A DNA stretch of 64,000 nucleotides from Halalkaliarchaeum desulfuricum (GCF_002952775.1 NZ_CP025066.1:1674001-1738000); one strand, 5' to 3'; shown: positions 16,345 through 26,056, counted from the first letter of the stretch. The notes: generated from the sequence alone by a model not told the origin. A program made the numbers and translations.

Positions 16345-17316
16345 ATGTACGCTAAAATCAAGGAGTCACTCGGACGGATCAAACCGAACAGTCGCCTCCC
16401 CGACGACGAGGAGGCGCGAACGCCAGACGAGGAGATCGACCTCGAAGAGTGGAGCTCGACCACGTCGATCGGCCTCGGCGAGCGGCTCAAACGAAGCGCG
16501 CGCACGTTCGCGACACTTGGCCTGCTCGGCGTAGCCATCATCGGGATCCTGTGGGCATGGGGCAGCCAACTCGCGATCGGACTGTTCTCGAACGTGGTCG
16601 TACAGGCCGGCACCGTACTCTTGGGAACGTTTGCGACCGGACTGCTCGTGGGAATCCAGCATCAACGCGGCGTGATCACCCGCTCCGACTGGCTGATCCT
16701 CTCGACCAGCGAGGGCGTGACGCCGTTCCTCGGGGAGTTCCACACCAGCGAGGACGGGACGAACGTGTTTGTCCCCTATCGGGGGTTCGACTTCCTCGGC
16801 GATCGGGCGCGGCCGCTGTACCTGCGCGAGTTGGGCGAGGACGTGGCGCGCTCGCACGCGAAGAAGGGTCGTAACCCGGAGGATCCCGTCCGGATCCGCG
16901 TCGACGACGGGATGGTGCAGGTGCGAGACACCGCCTACGGGACGGTCGTGTCGGTGATCTCCGGCGGCCTCGAAGTCGATGCGTTCGGTCGCTACTCGGA
17001 CGTGTTTTGCACCCCGCCCGAGCAGGTGACCGCCGAGAACTACCGCCAGCTGAAGGACCAACTCGAGATGTACCTCCAGCGCGATCTCCCGAAGCTCAAA
17101 CGCGAAAACGAGATGCTCGAACAGCAAGTCGAGAACCTCCGCGACCGGCTGCGACAGAGTACCGACGAAGAGATCAACCAGTTCATCGATCGCCTCGCCC
17201 GTGTGCAGGAGGTCTCGAACCCGCACTCGAACGGCCAGAGCGGGCAGGAGCAGACGAACGGCAAGGGCACGGCGACGATCAAGGAACTCGAGGATCGCCT
17301 GGAGGCGTTCGAATGA
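16345..17316 (+). CDS. Membrane-anchored coiled-coil protein, 323 aa
   Basis: Residues 50-100 contain two hydrophobic helices (FATLGLLGVAIIGILWAW and VVVQAGTVLLGTFATGLLVG). Then follows a mixed domain (VRIRVDDGMVQVRDTAYGTV) and a long C-terminal coiled coil (DLPKLKRENEMLEQQVENLR). Its stop overlaps the next ATG (ATGA). The layout of two helices plus a cytoplasmic coiled coil is typical of assembly or scaffold proteins of secretion or virion systems. No database family recognised. Confidence 0.75.
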   Translation: MYAKIKESLGRIKPNSRLPDDEEARTPDEEIDLEEWSSTTSIGLGERLKRSARTFATLGLLGVAIIGILWAWGSQLAIGLFSNVVVQAGTVLLGTFATGLLVGIQHQRGVITRSDWLILSTSEGVTPFLGEFHTSEDGTNVFVPYRGFDFLGDRARPLYLRELGEDVARSHAKKGRNPEDPVRIRVDDGMVQVRDTAYGTVVSVISGGLEVDAFGRYSDVFCTPPEQVTAENYRQLKDQLEMYLQRDLPKLKRENEMLEQQVENLRDRLRQSTDEEINQFIDRLARVQEVSNPHSNGQSGQEQTNGKGTATIKELEDRLEAFE

Positions 17317-18833
17317 AGCGACTCGTCCTCACTGCGCTGGTTGTGCTGGTCCTCGTCGGGATCCCGGCGGCCGCCGCGGTCGACGACGTCCAATCGGCAG
17401 AGTTGGAGATCGATCAGCCGCACTACATCGACGATCGTATCGTCACCGACGACAGCGGGACCGTCACGCTGTACGAGGCCAGCGGCCCAGAGTTGCTGCT
17501 CACGCTCGAGAACGTGAACGGCAGCGTCGTCGACTACGGCGTCGAGGAGGATGGCGGCGCCCTGAAGCGTCATCCCGACCTCGACGCGTGGGTCTTCGAG
17601 GCAGAGGCCGACGCGACCTACTCGCTGTGGTGGGCGGTCGAAGAGACGCAGGTGATCGAGGAGGATAACGAGACCACGACCGAGACCGTCGAGACGCGCT
17701 ACGAGGCCCGCCTCCGCGTCGACCAGACGTCGATGCAGCACTACGAGACTGGCGTCGTCGAAGACATCCGCGAAGACGCCCAGTCGTGGCAAAACTGGGA
17801 AGACGCCGTCCAGTCCGAGCGGATCGCAGGCACCGACGCCGACATCGAAGAAGAGACCGACGCAGCGCTCGGCCTGCTGCGGCTCCGGCACAACCCGATC
17901 GAGGCGCTGACCGGCGACTTCACCTCGCTCCTGCTTACCCTGTTCATCACCCTCTCTGGACTGGTGATCGTCGCGATGGCGGTCGGCGCCCACCTGTGGA
18001 GCCGGCGCCAGGACATCATCGAGCAGCGACGCCGCCGCAAGCTCGACGCCGAGCGGGCCGACCTCGAGGAGCAGCTCGACGCGATGGAGGCCCACGAGCG
18101 GCAAGCCGCGCTCGAGGGGCTCGACTGGAACGACATCTTCCCCGACGATGTCGCCCGCGCGTTCCGGGAGACCCTCGGCGAGACCGTGTTGGACGGGTGG
18201 TTGACGATCCAGCCGGCGCTCGACCCCGAGTATCTGCTTCGCGATCGGTTGCGTGCGATGAGCGACACCCACGTCGCCGTTCGCGAACCCGTTTCGGACG
18301 GTGGTGGAGAAAGTGAGTCAGACCGGACGTTTGAATGGGCATCTTGGCGGCTCGAACCCCGGGGATCGCGTCCCGAAAACCGGGCTTCAGAAGTCCGGGA
18401 GTTGGATGATCCCGATCAGGACGTGATCGAGGGCATCTCGCTCGACGATCCGGAGCTGGTCGCGTTCGATCTGTCCGAGCACGCCGATCGGGACTTCGAG
18501 ATCGAAGTCGATGTCGACGAACTCGTGTCGCGACTCGATATCGACCTGCGTCGCGACTTCGACGAGGATCCAGAACTGGTCGCGAAGTACCTCACCGAGT
18601 TCCTGCAGTCGGTCCTCGATCACGACTACACCGATCGCGACGGTCGCGTCCGGCCGGTGCGACACGCCCTAAATCTGTGGCTACGAGCGCTGCGGCACAT
18701 CGGCGAGCGGGAGGGCGTCCCGACCGCTCGGTATCAGGCCCAGCACGTCGAGATGCTGCTGCGAACCTACGACCGCGAAGAGGAGATTGCCGACTGGGTG
18801 GACCGGGTCGAACTCGGGCAGGTGCAGGAGTGA
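17313..18833 (+). CDS. Signal peptide, one-pass membrane and helical cytoplasmic protein, 506 aa
   Basis: Starts MKRLVLTALVVLVLVGIPAA, a Sec signal. Residues about 30-200 are an extracellular beta-rich domain (WVFEAEADATYSLWWAVEET). A transmembrane helix follows (FTSLLLTLFITLSGLVIVAM), then basic residues and a coiled coil (RRRRKLDAERADLEEQLDAM). The rest is a large cytoplasmic helical region. The topology of extracellular domain, one helix and long cytoplasmic part makes it a candidate bridge between the surface and the ATPase. Confidence 0.75.
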   Translation: MKRLVLTALVVLVLVGIPAAAAVDDVQSAELEIDQPHYIDDRIVTDDSGTVTLYEASGPELLLTLENVNGSVVDYGVEEDGGALKRHPDLDAWVFEAEADATYSLWWAVEETQVIEEDNETTTETVETRYEARLRVDQTSMQHYETGVVEDIREDAQSWQNWEDAVQSERIAGTDADIEEETDAALGLLRLRHNPIEALTGDFTSLLLTLFITLSGLVIVAMAVGAHLWSRRQDIIEQRRRRKLDAERADLEEQLDAMEAHERQAALEGLDWNDIFPDDVARAFRETLGETVLDGWLTIQPALDPEYLLRDRLRAMSDTHVAVREPVSDGGGESESDRTFEWASWRLEPRGSRPENRASEVRELDDPDQDVIEGISLDDPELVAFDLSEHADRDFEIEVDVDELVSRLDIDLRRDFDEDPELVAKYLTEFLQSVLDHDYTDRDGRVRPVRHALNLWLRALRHIGEREGVPTARYQAQHVEMLLRTYDREEEIADWVDRVELGQVQE

Positions 18834-18838
18834 TCGCG

Positions 18839-18988
18839 ATGAAGGGCACCTACCACATCACCATCGAGACTGAGATTGATCCCAACCGTCTGGACGAGTG
18901 GTTGGATGCTAACGTGCCGGAAGAGAATCTCGTTGATGTCGACAGGGTTGACACCGACACAGCAAGCAGTTCGGGAGGAGAAAGATGA
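18839..18988 (+). CDS. Small acidic protein, 49 aa
   Basis: MKGTYHITIETEIDPNRLDE, ending SSSGGER. It starts 5 bases after the previous stop and overlaps the next start (ATGA at 18985). Tight spacing argues for translation. No family recognised. Confidence 0.6.
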   Translation: MKGTYHITIETEIDPNRLDEWLDANVPEENLVDVDRVDTDTASSSGGER

Positions 18989-20808
18989 TCCTGCAGGTCA
19001 ACCCCTCGGTCCCGGCGATCACCACCGAGCAGTTCCTGGTGGGCGTGCTGCTGCTTGCGGCGGCGTTCGCGATCACGGCGGTCGTGGCGCTGCGGCTGCG
19101 GTACACCGGCCTCGACGACCACGAGGCGGAGGTCGTCGCCTCCGTTCGGCGCCAGCTCGCCGCCCGATCGCCGGGGACGGTGCGGATCAGCCGCGATGAG
19201 GACCTCGAGGCCCGTCGCGAGGACATCCGCCGGGCGTTCGACGCGACCGGCGCCGTCGAGGACGTGGTCACCCTCCGGCAGGCGTACCGCTCGATCCGCG
19301 CACAGGCCGGCGAGGCCGCCCGGCCGTACCTCGAGATCGTCCCGCGACCGGCACGACGGTTCGCAGCGCTGGCGGTGGTGGTGCTGGTGTTCGGCACCGT
19401 CGCCGTCGCGAGCGAGACGCTCTACCAGTGGCTGCTCGTCGAGACGCGGCCTCTGGCGCCCGAGGAGTGGCCCATGCTTGCGATCACGGAGTCGCAGGCA
19501 GCGCTGTCGATCCTGCAGGTGTGGATCGCAGCGACGCCCGTGATCGGCGCCACGGCCGAGTGGCTGTTCGTGATCGGCGTCCTCGTCGGCGAGTGGGTGT
19601 ACCGCCGCCCGTGGCTCTTCGGCGTGCTGCTGCTCGCCGTCGCCGGTCGGATCGTGCGGTTCGATCGAGCCGGCGCCGAGCGGGTGGCGTTCCCGCTGCC
19701 GACGCCGACGCTGGTCGCGAAGCTCGCCGCCGGCATGATCGGCGCCGGATGGGTGGCGGCGATGCTCGTGATCGGCGCCGCACGGGTGGTCGCCGCCGCC
19801 GAGCCAGCCTACTGGGGCGCGCTGGTGCTGGTCGGCGTCGGCCTGTGGATCCTGGTGACCGCCGGCTACGCTGCAGTCCGGGCGGGGTCGGCGATCCTCG
19901 AATCGTACCGGCAGGCAGCCGACGACGACACCCGCGGTCGGCTGCTCGTCCGGCTGATCGGCATCGGCCTCGCCGTGATCGTGGCGCCGGTCGTCCCGGT
20001 CTGGGTCGTGGTCGCGATCGGGAGTCTGCCCGAGCTGGTGGGCGCCTTCCTCGTCGCCGAGACGGCTGTCCAACTGCTGGTCGTCCTCGTCGCGCTGGGA
20101 GTGGTCGCTGCCGGCGTCTACGTCGTCCGCGAGGCGACCGACGACGTGCAGGCAGCGCTGCGGGAAGTCCTCTCGAGGCGGGGCTGGCAGGCGGCCGTGT
20201 TCGGCCGCGCCGTCCCGCTGGGTCTGGTCGTCCTCGCGTACCTCCTCGCGCGTCCGTGGGGCTTCGGCCGGCCGGCGAGCGTCGTGATCGGCGTGGTCGT
20301 CGGGGTCGCTGCAGCTGGGCTGTGGCAGCTGTCGCTGCGGCTTCGCGATCGCGTCGAACTGTCCGAGGCCTCGAACGCGGCACACGAGGTCGTGGTCCAC
20401 GCATATCGAGTTGAAACGAAGGGGTCATGTCAGCATCTCGCACGCATCAACGGAACGCTCGTCGCGGCGCCCGACCAGGAGGGGCCGGTCGATGCAGTCC
20501 TCGAGCAGTGCCGCGAGGCGTTCCGCGACGAACGCCGCCGGCCGACGGTGGGCTCGGCTCACGCCAGGATGCTCACCGAGGACGGTATCGTCGATCCAGC
20601 CGAAACAGAACGACGGCTCAGAGCCGAGGCACGAAGCTGGATTGAAGGGACAGTGCATCGGGAGTACGGCGTCGACTACGATCGACTTGCCGACCGTCTC
20701 GAGCGCCAGGTGCCGCCAGAGATCGCACAGGAGGAACTCGATCGGGCGCCGAAGAGCCCGACCACGCCAGTCCAGTATCGAAAGGGACTGTTAGTGCCAT
20801 CGTCCTGA
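18985..20808 (+). CDS. Large polytopic membrane protein, 607 aa
   Basis: An N-terminal helix (FLVGVLLLAAAFAITAVVAL) is followed by a cytoplasmic segment, then at least nine further hydrophobic helices between residues about 125 and 455 (for example ALAVVVLVFGTVAVASE, LLVRLIGIGLAVIVAPVVPV, VIGVVVGVAAAGLWQLSL). The C-terminal 140 residues are soluble and charged (CREAFRDERRRPTVGSAHAR). It is the last gene of the block. A polytopic protein next to a DNA-pumping ATPase suggests the membrane channel of the system; this is inference. Confidence 0.8.
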   Translation: MILQVNPSVPAITTEQFLVGVLLLAAAFAITAVVALRLRYTGLDDHEAEVVASVRRQLAARSPGTVRISRDEDLEARREDIRRAFDATGAVEDVVTLRQAYRSIRAQAGEAARPYLEIVPRPARRFAALAVVVLVFGTVAVASETLYQWLLVETRPLAPEEWPMLAITESQAALSILQVWIAATPVIGATAEWLFVIGVLVGEWVYRRPWLFGVLLLAVAGRIVRFDRAGAERVAFPLPTPTLVAKLAAGMIGAGWVAAMLVIGAARVVAAAEPAYWGALVLVGVGLWILVTAGYAAVRAGSAILESYRQAADDDTRGRLLVRLIGIGLAVIVAPVVPVWVVVAIGSLPELVGAFLVAETAVQLLVVLVALGVVAAGVYVVREATDDVQAALREVLSRRGWQAAVFGRAVPLGLVVLAYLLARPWGFGRPASVVIGVVVGVAAAGLWQLSLRLRDRVELSEASNAAHEVVVHAYRVETKGSCQHLARINGTLVAAPDQEGPVDAVLEQCREAFRDERRRPTVGSAHARMLTEDGIVDPAETERRLRAEARSWIEGTVHREYGVDYDRLADRLERQVPPEIAQEELDRAPKSPTTPVQYRKGLLVPSS

Positions 20809-20924
20809 CGGCTCTCAGTTTCACTTTCACCACGGCTGGCTCAGATCTTTTAGGGAGGTATGCGAAGAGCTAGATGGAACTTGGGGCCTGTCACACGCGT
20901 CCAAGTTCCCCCCTTTCCCACCCA

Positions 20925-21074
20925 ATGTCGCAAGCAACTGCCTCCCTCGGCACCTGCCCGTTGTGCGGCACCAGAGTGAGCCGTGATGCAGTCCTCATCG
21001 AGTACGAGGTCGACGGCGATCCACGCCTGTTTGCAGAATGCCCGGAATGCGAGCAACCAGTCCGCCCGCAATAA
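20925..21074 (+). CDS. Small CPxC-type zinc-ribbon protein, 49 aa
   Basis: MSQATASLGTCPLCGTRVSR and a second pair in AECPECEQPV form a four-cysteine zinc site. This is a very common haloarchaeal small zinc-finger protein type. The ATG at 20925 is chosen over an upstream in-frame ATG because the family usually starts just before the first CPxC. Confidence 0.7.
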   Translation: MSQATASLGTCPLCGTRVSRDAVLIEYEVDGDPRLFAECPECEQPVRPQ

Positions 21075-21401
21075 CCCGTTAATCGTCGGGTACTCGTAGT
21101 CATAGGAAGGTAGACCCATCGGTGGAGAGATTCACAAGCCATTGGAGGCGTTAATCTATACTCCTCTTGTTAGAATCGGTCTGTGAGATACAAAGCGTGA
21201 ATGTTGCAGTCGAGAACAGTACTATCACCAGTGTGTCAGGACGTGAGTGATGTGTACAAGGGGCGAATACATCATCGAGGAACTTTGGATCGAGAGGGTC
21301 GGTCTTGGGTTACTATAGTTGAGTAAGGTCCCGGACTCAAGCTCATCTTATCAAGACTTCATCAGAAACCCGGTGAAAAATACAGCGCGAATGATGTATT
21401 T
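21075..21401. other. Intergenic, nothing recognised
   Basis: This stretch of visibly lower GC separates the large element from the following chromosomal-type genes. No ORF with haloarchaeal composition, no RNA structure and no IS end could be supported. Confidence 0.4.
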
Positions 21402-21785
21402 TCAATTGATAATCGAGGGCCCATACTGAAGCACGATACCGGGGAGAATTGCGCCAACGAAGATGAGGACCCCAACTAACACGGGAAACGGGAGCATAGT
21501 AAACGTGCTCAATCCGAAAAAAAGCGCCATAGCGGTGAACACGAAAACTGAAATTACCGCATTCTCTCGGGAGAAGAGAGGCTCACTTCGTATGATGATG
21601 ACCATCGAAACAGCCAGTAGCACGAATATCGCCGCCGCTGCAGCGGTGAACACCCGCATTGAATCGATTGCGAGCCCGTAATACAGCCCAACACCAGCGA
21701 TTACAAACGCCACACCGAGAGCTGAAAGGCCAGCTAACACTGCCGGTGATCGGTCAGTCTCGTCGTCGTTTGAGCCAGAGGGCAT
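21402..21785 (-). CDS. Four-helix membrane protein, 127 aa
   Basis: After a polar start (MPSGSNDDETDRSP) come four hydrophobic helices: GLSALGVAFVIAGVGLYYGL, AAAAIFVLLAVSMVIIIR, AVISVFVFTAMALFFGL and LVGVLIFVGAILPGIVL. No catalytic motif. A common orphan type in haloarchaea. Confidence 0.7.
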   Translation of the reverse strand: MPSGSNDDETDRSPAVLAGLSALGVAFVIAGVGLYYGLAIDSMRVFTAAAAAIFVLLAVSMVIIIRSEPLFSRENAVISVFVFTAMALFFGLSTFTMLPFPVLVGVLIFVGAILPGIVLQYGPSIIN

Positions 21786-21960
21786 ACTCCTCTATTGTCC
21801 TTCGAAGGGAAATACGCTCTGCCGCTGTGGTTTTGGATGGATGGCTCTGTTGAGATTCTTAGTAACTGACGTGTTTGGGTCGCTTTTGGTCAGTACATGG
21901 GAAGGAGGATTGCTTAATCCGGGGAAAATTATTATCGTGGCTCCCTGCTCGTTTTCATTA

Positions 21961-22443
21961 ATGGTGTCTCTCCGAGAGGCGTCTCCCGAGGACGCAACAG
22001 CGATGGCGCGTATTCAATCAGAATCGCTTCGAGAGAACGCAGATGAGCACTACACAGACGAACAGCTTGCCCACTTGGCACCCGCTGAGCCAGGTGCTGA
22101 AGCGATTCCTGAGGATGAGTTCACCGACGATTCGTGTCGTCCAATCATTGCTGAATTGGATGGAAAGATAGTTGGCTGGGGGAGTGTCCATCTCGACGAG
22201 AACGTACTGGCCGCAACATTTGTTGATCCCGACTACAAAAGACAGGGAGTCGGGCGCACAATCGTTGAGGAACTCGAAACAATCGCTCGACGGGAAGGCG
22301 TAGAGGTGCTGATCGTTCCCGCGTCGCTAAACGCTGTTGGCTTCTACGAAACACTTGGATACGAGAAGCAGCGTGAAATTGATGCAAGTGGCCCCGACAC
22401 ACCCGAGATACCGAGTATTGAACTGGCAAAGCAACTGTCCTAA
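21961..22443 (+). CDS. GNAT-family N-acetyltransferase, 160 aa
   Basis: MVSLREASPEDATAMARIQS is a standard GNAT beginning. The acetyl-CoA-binding motif is DPDYKRQGVGRTIVEELE, followed by the conserved NAVGFYETLGYEKQ. The ATG at 21961 is preferred over earlier in-frame ones because the domain starts there; the preceding sequence holds an AT-rich promoter-like run (aaaattattat) near 21928-21938. Substrate unknown. Confidence 0.88.
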   Translation: MVSLREASPEDATAMARIQSESLRENADEHYTDEQLAHLAPAEPGAEAIPEDEFTDDSCRPIIAELDGKIVGWGSVHLDENVLAATFVDPDYKRQGVGRTIVEELETIARREGVEVLIVPASLNAVGFYETLGYEKQREIDASGPDTPEIPSIELAKQLS

Positions 22444-22520
22444 GTGCTCAATTCGAACACTTGACCAATCGGCTGATTCGAGTCTTTCTGGTCGAAACCG
22501 AACCTTGAGAAGTATTCAAT

Positions 22521-22667
22521 GAGTCTCTCTTCTGTTGCTCCTTGGATTTCCTATTGCCGCCATTGGCAATCGAGATAATGTTGGATTTCTCCTCGTTGGT
22601 GAAGCAGTGAGATACATCGCACCATTTGGCGAATTGTTCGACATCATCGACGGTATTGCCGACTGAT
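22521..22667 (+). pseudogene. Possible membrane-protein remnant
   Basis: A plus-strand frame without a start codon reads LLLLLGFPIAAIGNRDNVGF followed by LLVGEAVRYIAPFGELFDII, which looks like real coding sequence of a membrane protein, ending in TGA. It has no upstream extension. It may be the end of a deleted gene; the antisense frame is less protein-like. Confidence 0.3.
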
Positions 22668-22682
22668 CCCTCAATCGTTCTC

Positions 22683-23579
22683 TCACGAAGCGCCATTCCC
22701 GCGCTGGCGTGCCCGAGTGTACCCATAGAGCAATCCGAGAATCGCGCCGATTATAACGATACCCGGGCCAGCGGAGAATTCGACGCCATCTGGCGTTCGA
22801 CTGAACTCAAAAATAAACAGCGGTGAATCTGGAATACCCAAGAGTACCGATCCAACACCTAGTGCTGCCAATACGAACGGCACCAGCACCCCTACGATGA
22901 GTGCAACGATTAGGACGCTTCCGGCGAATCCCACGAGTAGATCCCAAACCACGGTTGCCGGAGCAGTGTCCCATCGGTCCAATCCCGGAGGGCCGTATAT
23001 TTCGAGGCCGGTCGTGCTGTCGAGGACGCTCACCTCGGACGGATAACTGAGGAGTAGTAACGCCATCCACACGTCGCCGACAGCCCCACCAGCATTGAGT
23101 GCCAGCGGGACAGCCAACCATGGCCACTCAAAGAGGATCATAACCGGTATGCCGATCAGCGTCAACACCACCAGTGGAGCCAACGCTATCACCAGGAACT
23201 GATTGCGAGAAAACCGTGTCTCGGTCGTCGCAAATGCGTACGGGAAGACAAAGTACGCGACGCCCATCCCATATCGGGGCTGTCCGCCGTAGGCTTTGAT
23301 AGCGATTCCGTGACAGAGTTCGTGAGGCACGATGACCAGCGCCATCACGGCGACGAGCGTTACAAATGAGAGCGCGAGGTTCCACCACCAGACGCTCTCG
23401 ATCCCGATTCCCAGACTCAGCGACATCGCGGTGTCGTCCCCGGTCACGAGAAAATACAGGACAAGAAATCCGACGACCGAGATCAGGAATCCGATCGTAC
23501 TCACAACAGTCCATTGGAGAACAAGTGAGCGTGACAGGCCGAACTGCGCCAGTAACTCCTCGTCAGGGTGATCGCTCAC
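22683..23579 (-). CDS. DUF3267-type membrane metalloprotease, 298 aa
   Basis: A polytopic protein with the zinc site HELCH (in VPHELCHGIAIKAYGGQPR), the HExxH variant used by M50-like intramembrane proteases of the DUF3267 type. At least five hydrophobic helices flank it (LVTLVAVMALVIV before, FLVIALAPLVVLTLIGIPVM after). The second half has an aspartate (GGAVGDVWMALLLL) that may be the third ligand. Substrate unknown. Single gene, promoter not obvious. Confidence 0.8.
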   Translation of the reverse strand: MSDHPDEELLAQFGLSRSLVLQWTVVSTIGFLISVVGFLVLYFLVTGDDTAMSLSLGIGIESVWWWNLALSFVTLVAVMALVIVPHELCHGIAIKAYGGQPRYGMGVAYFVFPYAFATTETRFSRNQFLVIALAPLVVLTLIGIPVMILFEWPWLAVPLALNAGGAVGDVWMALLLLSYPSEVSVLDSTTGLEIYGPPGLDRWDTAPATVVWDLLVGFAGSVLIVALIVGVLVPFVLAALGVGSVLLGIPDSPLFIFEFSRTPDGVEFSAGPGIVIIGAILGLLYGYTRARQRGNGAS

Positions 23580-23650
23580 TATCGTCCCTCGTTAGCGTAC
23601 GCTCTCAGCGTCTCGTATTGAATCTACTGACGCTACGGATGGAGTGCAGA

Positions 23651-24172
23651 TTATTGAGGATTCTTCCTCAGCGCTTCGTGGACATCTTCAGCCTGCTCTC
23701 GGTCTTCAAATCTCAGTTGAAAGGTTCCGTCCCACTCACCTGTTGCGATCGCTTCAGCAAGCCCAGGGGCGACACCGAACGTCTGCTCGACTTCAACATC
23801 CCCTTCGATGGTGTAGGTGACGGATGCCTCTTCTGGTGTCTCTGCTGCACCAACGGTTTCAAACGCATCCGTTGCTTTGGCCGTCCCTTCGTCGGTGAGC
23901 TGAAAGGGAAGGACATACGCCGACTGTTCGTCCGGATCCTCAACCGAGCCGATAGACTCGATATCATCCACTGTAAAGAAGGACTCCTCACCCTCCGGGC
24001 CCGAAATTGTAAACGTCGCTTCGATCTCTGGTGCCGACTCTTCGTCATCGTCCGTGCTCTCTGGCCCTGATTCTTCGGTATCATCCGCATTGAACTGTGT
24101 ACAGCCACTCGCAGCAATCACAGCGGTACCACTAAGGAGGGTAAGCATCTCTCGTCGAGGGACCTGTCTCAT
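23651..24172 (-). CDS. Tat lipoprotein with SecD-head-like domain, 173 aa
   Basis: The start MRQVPRREMLTLLSGTAVIA with lipobox AASGC gives a twin-arginine lipoprotein. After a D/E/S-rich linker the domain has a pattern resembling the SecDF P1 head (FFTVDDIESIGSVED, VLPFQLTDEGTAKATDAFET, EWDGTFQLRFEDREQAEDVH). The ATG at 24172 places the RR motif at the N-terminus; an earlier in-frame ATG would bury it. A decayed paralogue of its C-terminus lies at 35221-35340. Confidence 0.75.
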   Translation of the reverse strand: MRQVPRREMLTLLSGTAVIAASGCTQFNADDTEESGPESTDDDEESAPEIEATFTISGPEGEESFFTVDDIESIGSVEDPDEQSAYVLPFQLTDEGTAKATDAFETVGAAETPEEASVTYTIEGDVEVEQTFGVAPGLAEAIATGEWDGTFQLRFEDREQAEDVHEALRKNPQ

Positions 24173-24538
24173 ATAGTATGCGGAAGCCCCGGTGCCATGA
24201 AAAATTCCTCGAAGGTTCAAGTCAGTATTTGTGTTACAGAAGCCCATAGCCAGCTATGAACTGGCAAAGAGTATAGACAGTCACACGGGTGTTTAGAGCT
24301 ATACGAGTAGTTGAGCTCCAAAGACGGTACTTCCCGAACGAGTCGAAACAGCGGTGTCTGAACGCCCTGAAATAGTCACTTCTTGTATGGTTCTACGCCG
24401 AACTCCCGTCATGACTGCAGAGTAACTGACTAGAGAAGCGATACACCGCTTCAGACGGACGATCTCACCCGCTTGTTGCCGCCTATCGAAGAGAGCAGTC
24501 GCTCACGGCGTGGCAGACTGGCCGTGGGCCGACCCCGG
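24173..24538. other. Intergenic, probable flank of ISH3-type element
   Basis: No gene supported. The right part should contain one end of the insertion sequence whose transposase ends at 24539, but I could not match a terminal inverted repeat with the other side by eye. Confidence 0.35.
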
Positions 24539-25711
24539 TCAGCCCGCGGCCACAGCCTGTGACGCCGGCACACCAACTCCATTCATCTTGAGTCTCCACC
24601 GACGCCGTAACTCTGCTTCCAGTTCGTGTCGAATCCAGTCGCAGAACGTCTTGAACGTGAACTCCTCGGGCAGGTCGCGCCCGCCCCGCCGCGGGCGGGC
24701 GACGACCGCCCATCGCAGCACCAACCACAGATTCTCCAGCAGCGCTGCAACGAGCATGATCGCAAACCGCACGACGGGATCACGTGTCGTCGTGATCCCT
24801 CGTGCTTGCCGAAGCAGTCGGTAGCTCGTTTCGATGCCTGATCGCTTTCTGTAGAGGCGTTCGACCTGCTTTGCTGATCGATCAGTCACGCCGCAAGCCA
24901 CGTAGCCTCGGACAACCTCGCCGTGCTTGCCCCGATTACCGTTCTGGTAGGAAACAGCGACCGCGAGCGGGAAGCGCAGTTCCCGCTCGCTGTCCTTGTA
25001 CATGCGGTAGGTCGTCATGTACGACTTGTGGACGTCGAGTTTGTCCTTCATCCGCTCACCCTTCTTGGGGACGTGAACGACCGTTGCAGCGATCTCACGA
25101 GACCGGCGGATGACGCGCTCGTTGTAGAAGCCGCTGTCGGCAAGCAAAAGATCGATCTCGAACGGATAGTTCTCGACGCGGGCGAGCACGCGCTCGACCG
25201 CGTCGGCCTCGTCTTCGTCGTTGCGGACGAACGTCATCGCCAGAGTCACCGGCTTTTCGTTTGAGACAACGTATGCCGTACAGTACCGATGGCACGTGGT
25301 CGTGCCATCTTTCGGAGCCATCGAGCAGAGTTCACCTTCATCGACGTAGTGATCACCGTGGTAGGGATTGTCGATGAAGTCGATGGAGACGATTCTCGAC
25401 CCAGACCGGTCGAGAATCGTCATAGCAAGGCGTTTAAGCAGGAGGTTAGCGACGACTTCGAGCCACTCACGGTTGAGGGTGTGGAGCCACGTGAGGGTGG
25501 TGTCGTCACATGGCGTTCCGTCGGTGTCTTTGCAGGTTTCCCAGATCGAGGTCTCGTTGACGCAGGCTAATATGACGACGAGCCAGATGTCGCCGGGGTC
25601 GAGGGGGCTCCCCTCGACACCCGGCAACGGGAGTGGAGTGATGACTTCTTCCGCTACATCTTTGACGTCCGATGCCGAAAGATAACCGTCTGGTTCGGGG
25701 ATCTTGAACAC
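24539..25711 (-). mobile_element. ISH3-family transposase, apparently intact, 390 aa
   Basis: A DDE transposase starting MFKIPEPDGYLSASDVKDVA. The catalytic positions fit IVSIDFIDNPYHGDHY (first Asp), DLLLADSGFYNERVI (second Asp) and RKRSGIETSYRLLRQ (Glu of the YREK-like box). The C-terminus shows ENLWLVLRWAVVARPRRGGR, typical of the ISH3 group. Length is full and no stop interrupts it. It lies next to a cut integrase gene at 25764, so this copy or its ancestor probably disrupted that gene. Terminal repeats not defined. Confidence 0.88.
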
Positions 25712-25763
25712 ATCCAGAACCAGACACTTTCTCGTGGTTAATCCGACGATTCAATTCCACTGA

Positions 25764-26012
25764 TTACGCCGGTTGGGAAGTACCGAGGAAGCGGATATCG
25801 ACATCGCCCATCCGAAACACGACTATCTCGCACCCCATGGCGGTCGACGTGGGATGGGTGAGGTCCTCGTCCGGGCCTTCGGGTACACGGTCGCATCTCG
25901 ATATCTCGACAACTCTGAGGAGATGGTCCGAGAGCGGTACTCACATATCGAGGCCGGCGAGTTGGGCGACGTGGCCACGGAGGCCCTTGAAGAAATTGAT
26001 GATGTCGCGTAG
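25764..26012 (+). pseudogene. Tyrosine recombinase (integrase), C-terminal fragment
   Basis: The frame reads AHPKHDYLAPHGGRRGMGEV, then ASRYLDNSEEMVRERYSHIE and LGDVATEALEEID. This is the C-terminal catalytic end of a haloarchaeal phage-type integrase: RRG holds the second catalytic Arg, and the Tyr is in RYSHI. About three-quarters of the gene is missing, and the break lies some 50 bases from the ISH3 transposase start. It marks an element that lost its own integrase. Confidence 0.8.
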
Positions 26013-26056
26013 ATTTGAAATCTCCAGCAGATGAAGTAGACACCAGAGAGTCAGTC

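Noticed and set aside
18330-18380. Possible antisense T-arm (gctcgaaccccgg)
   Set aside because: It falls inside the continuous 506-codon gene; the stem does not pair well and no acceptor stem is present.
18850-20443. Long minus-strand frames rich in Arg, His, Gln and Pro
   Set aside because: Such composition is the typical antisense of GC-rich membrane-protein genes; the plus-strand frame has proper helices.
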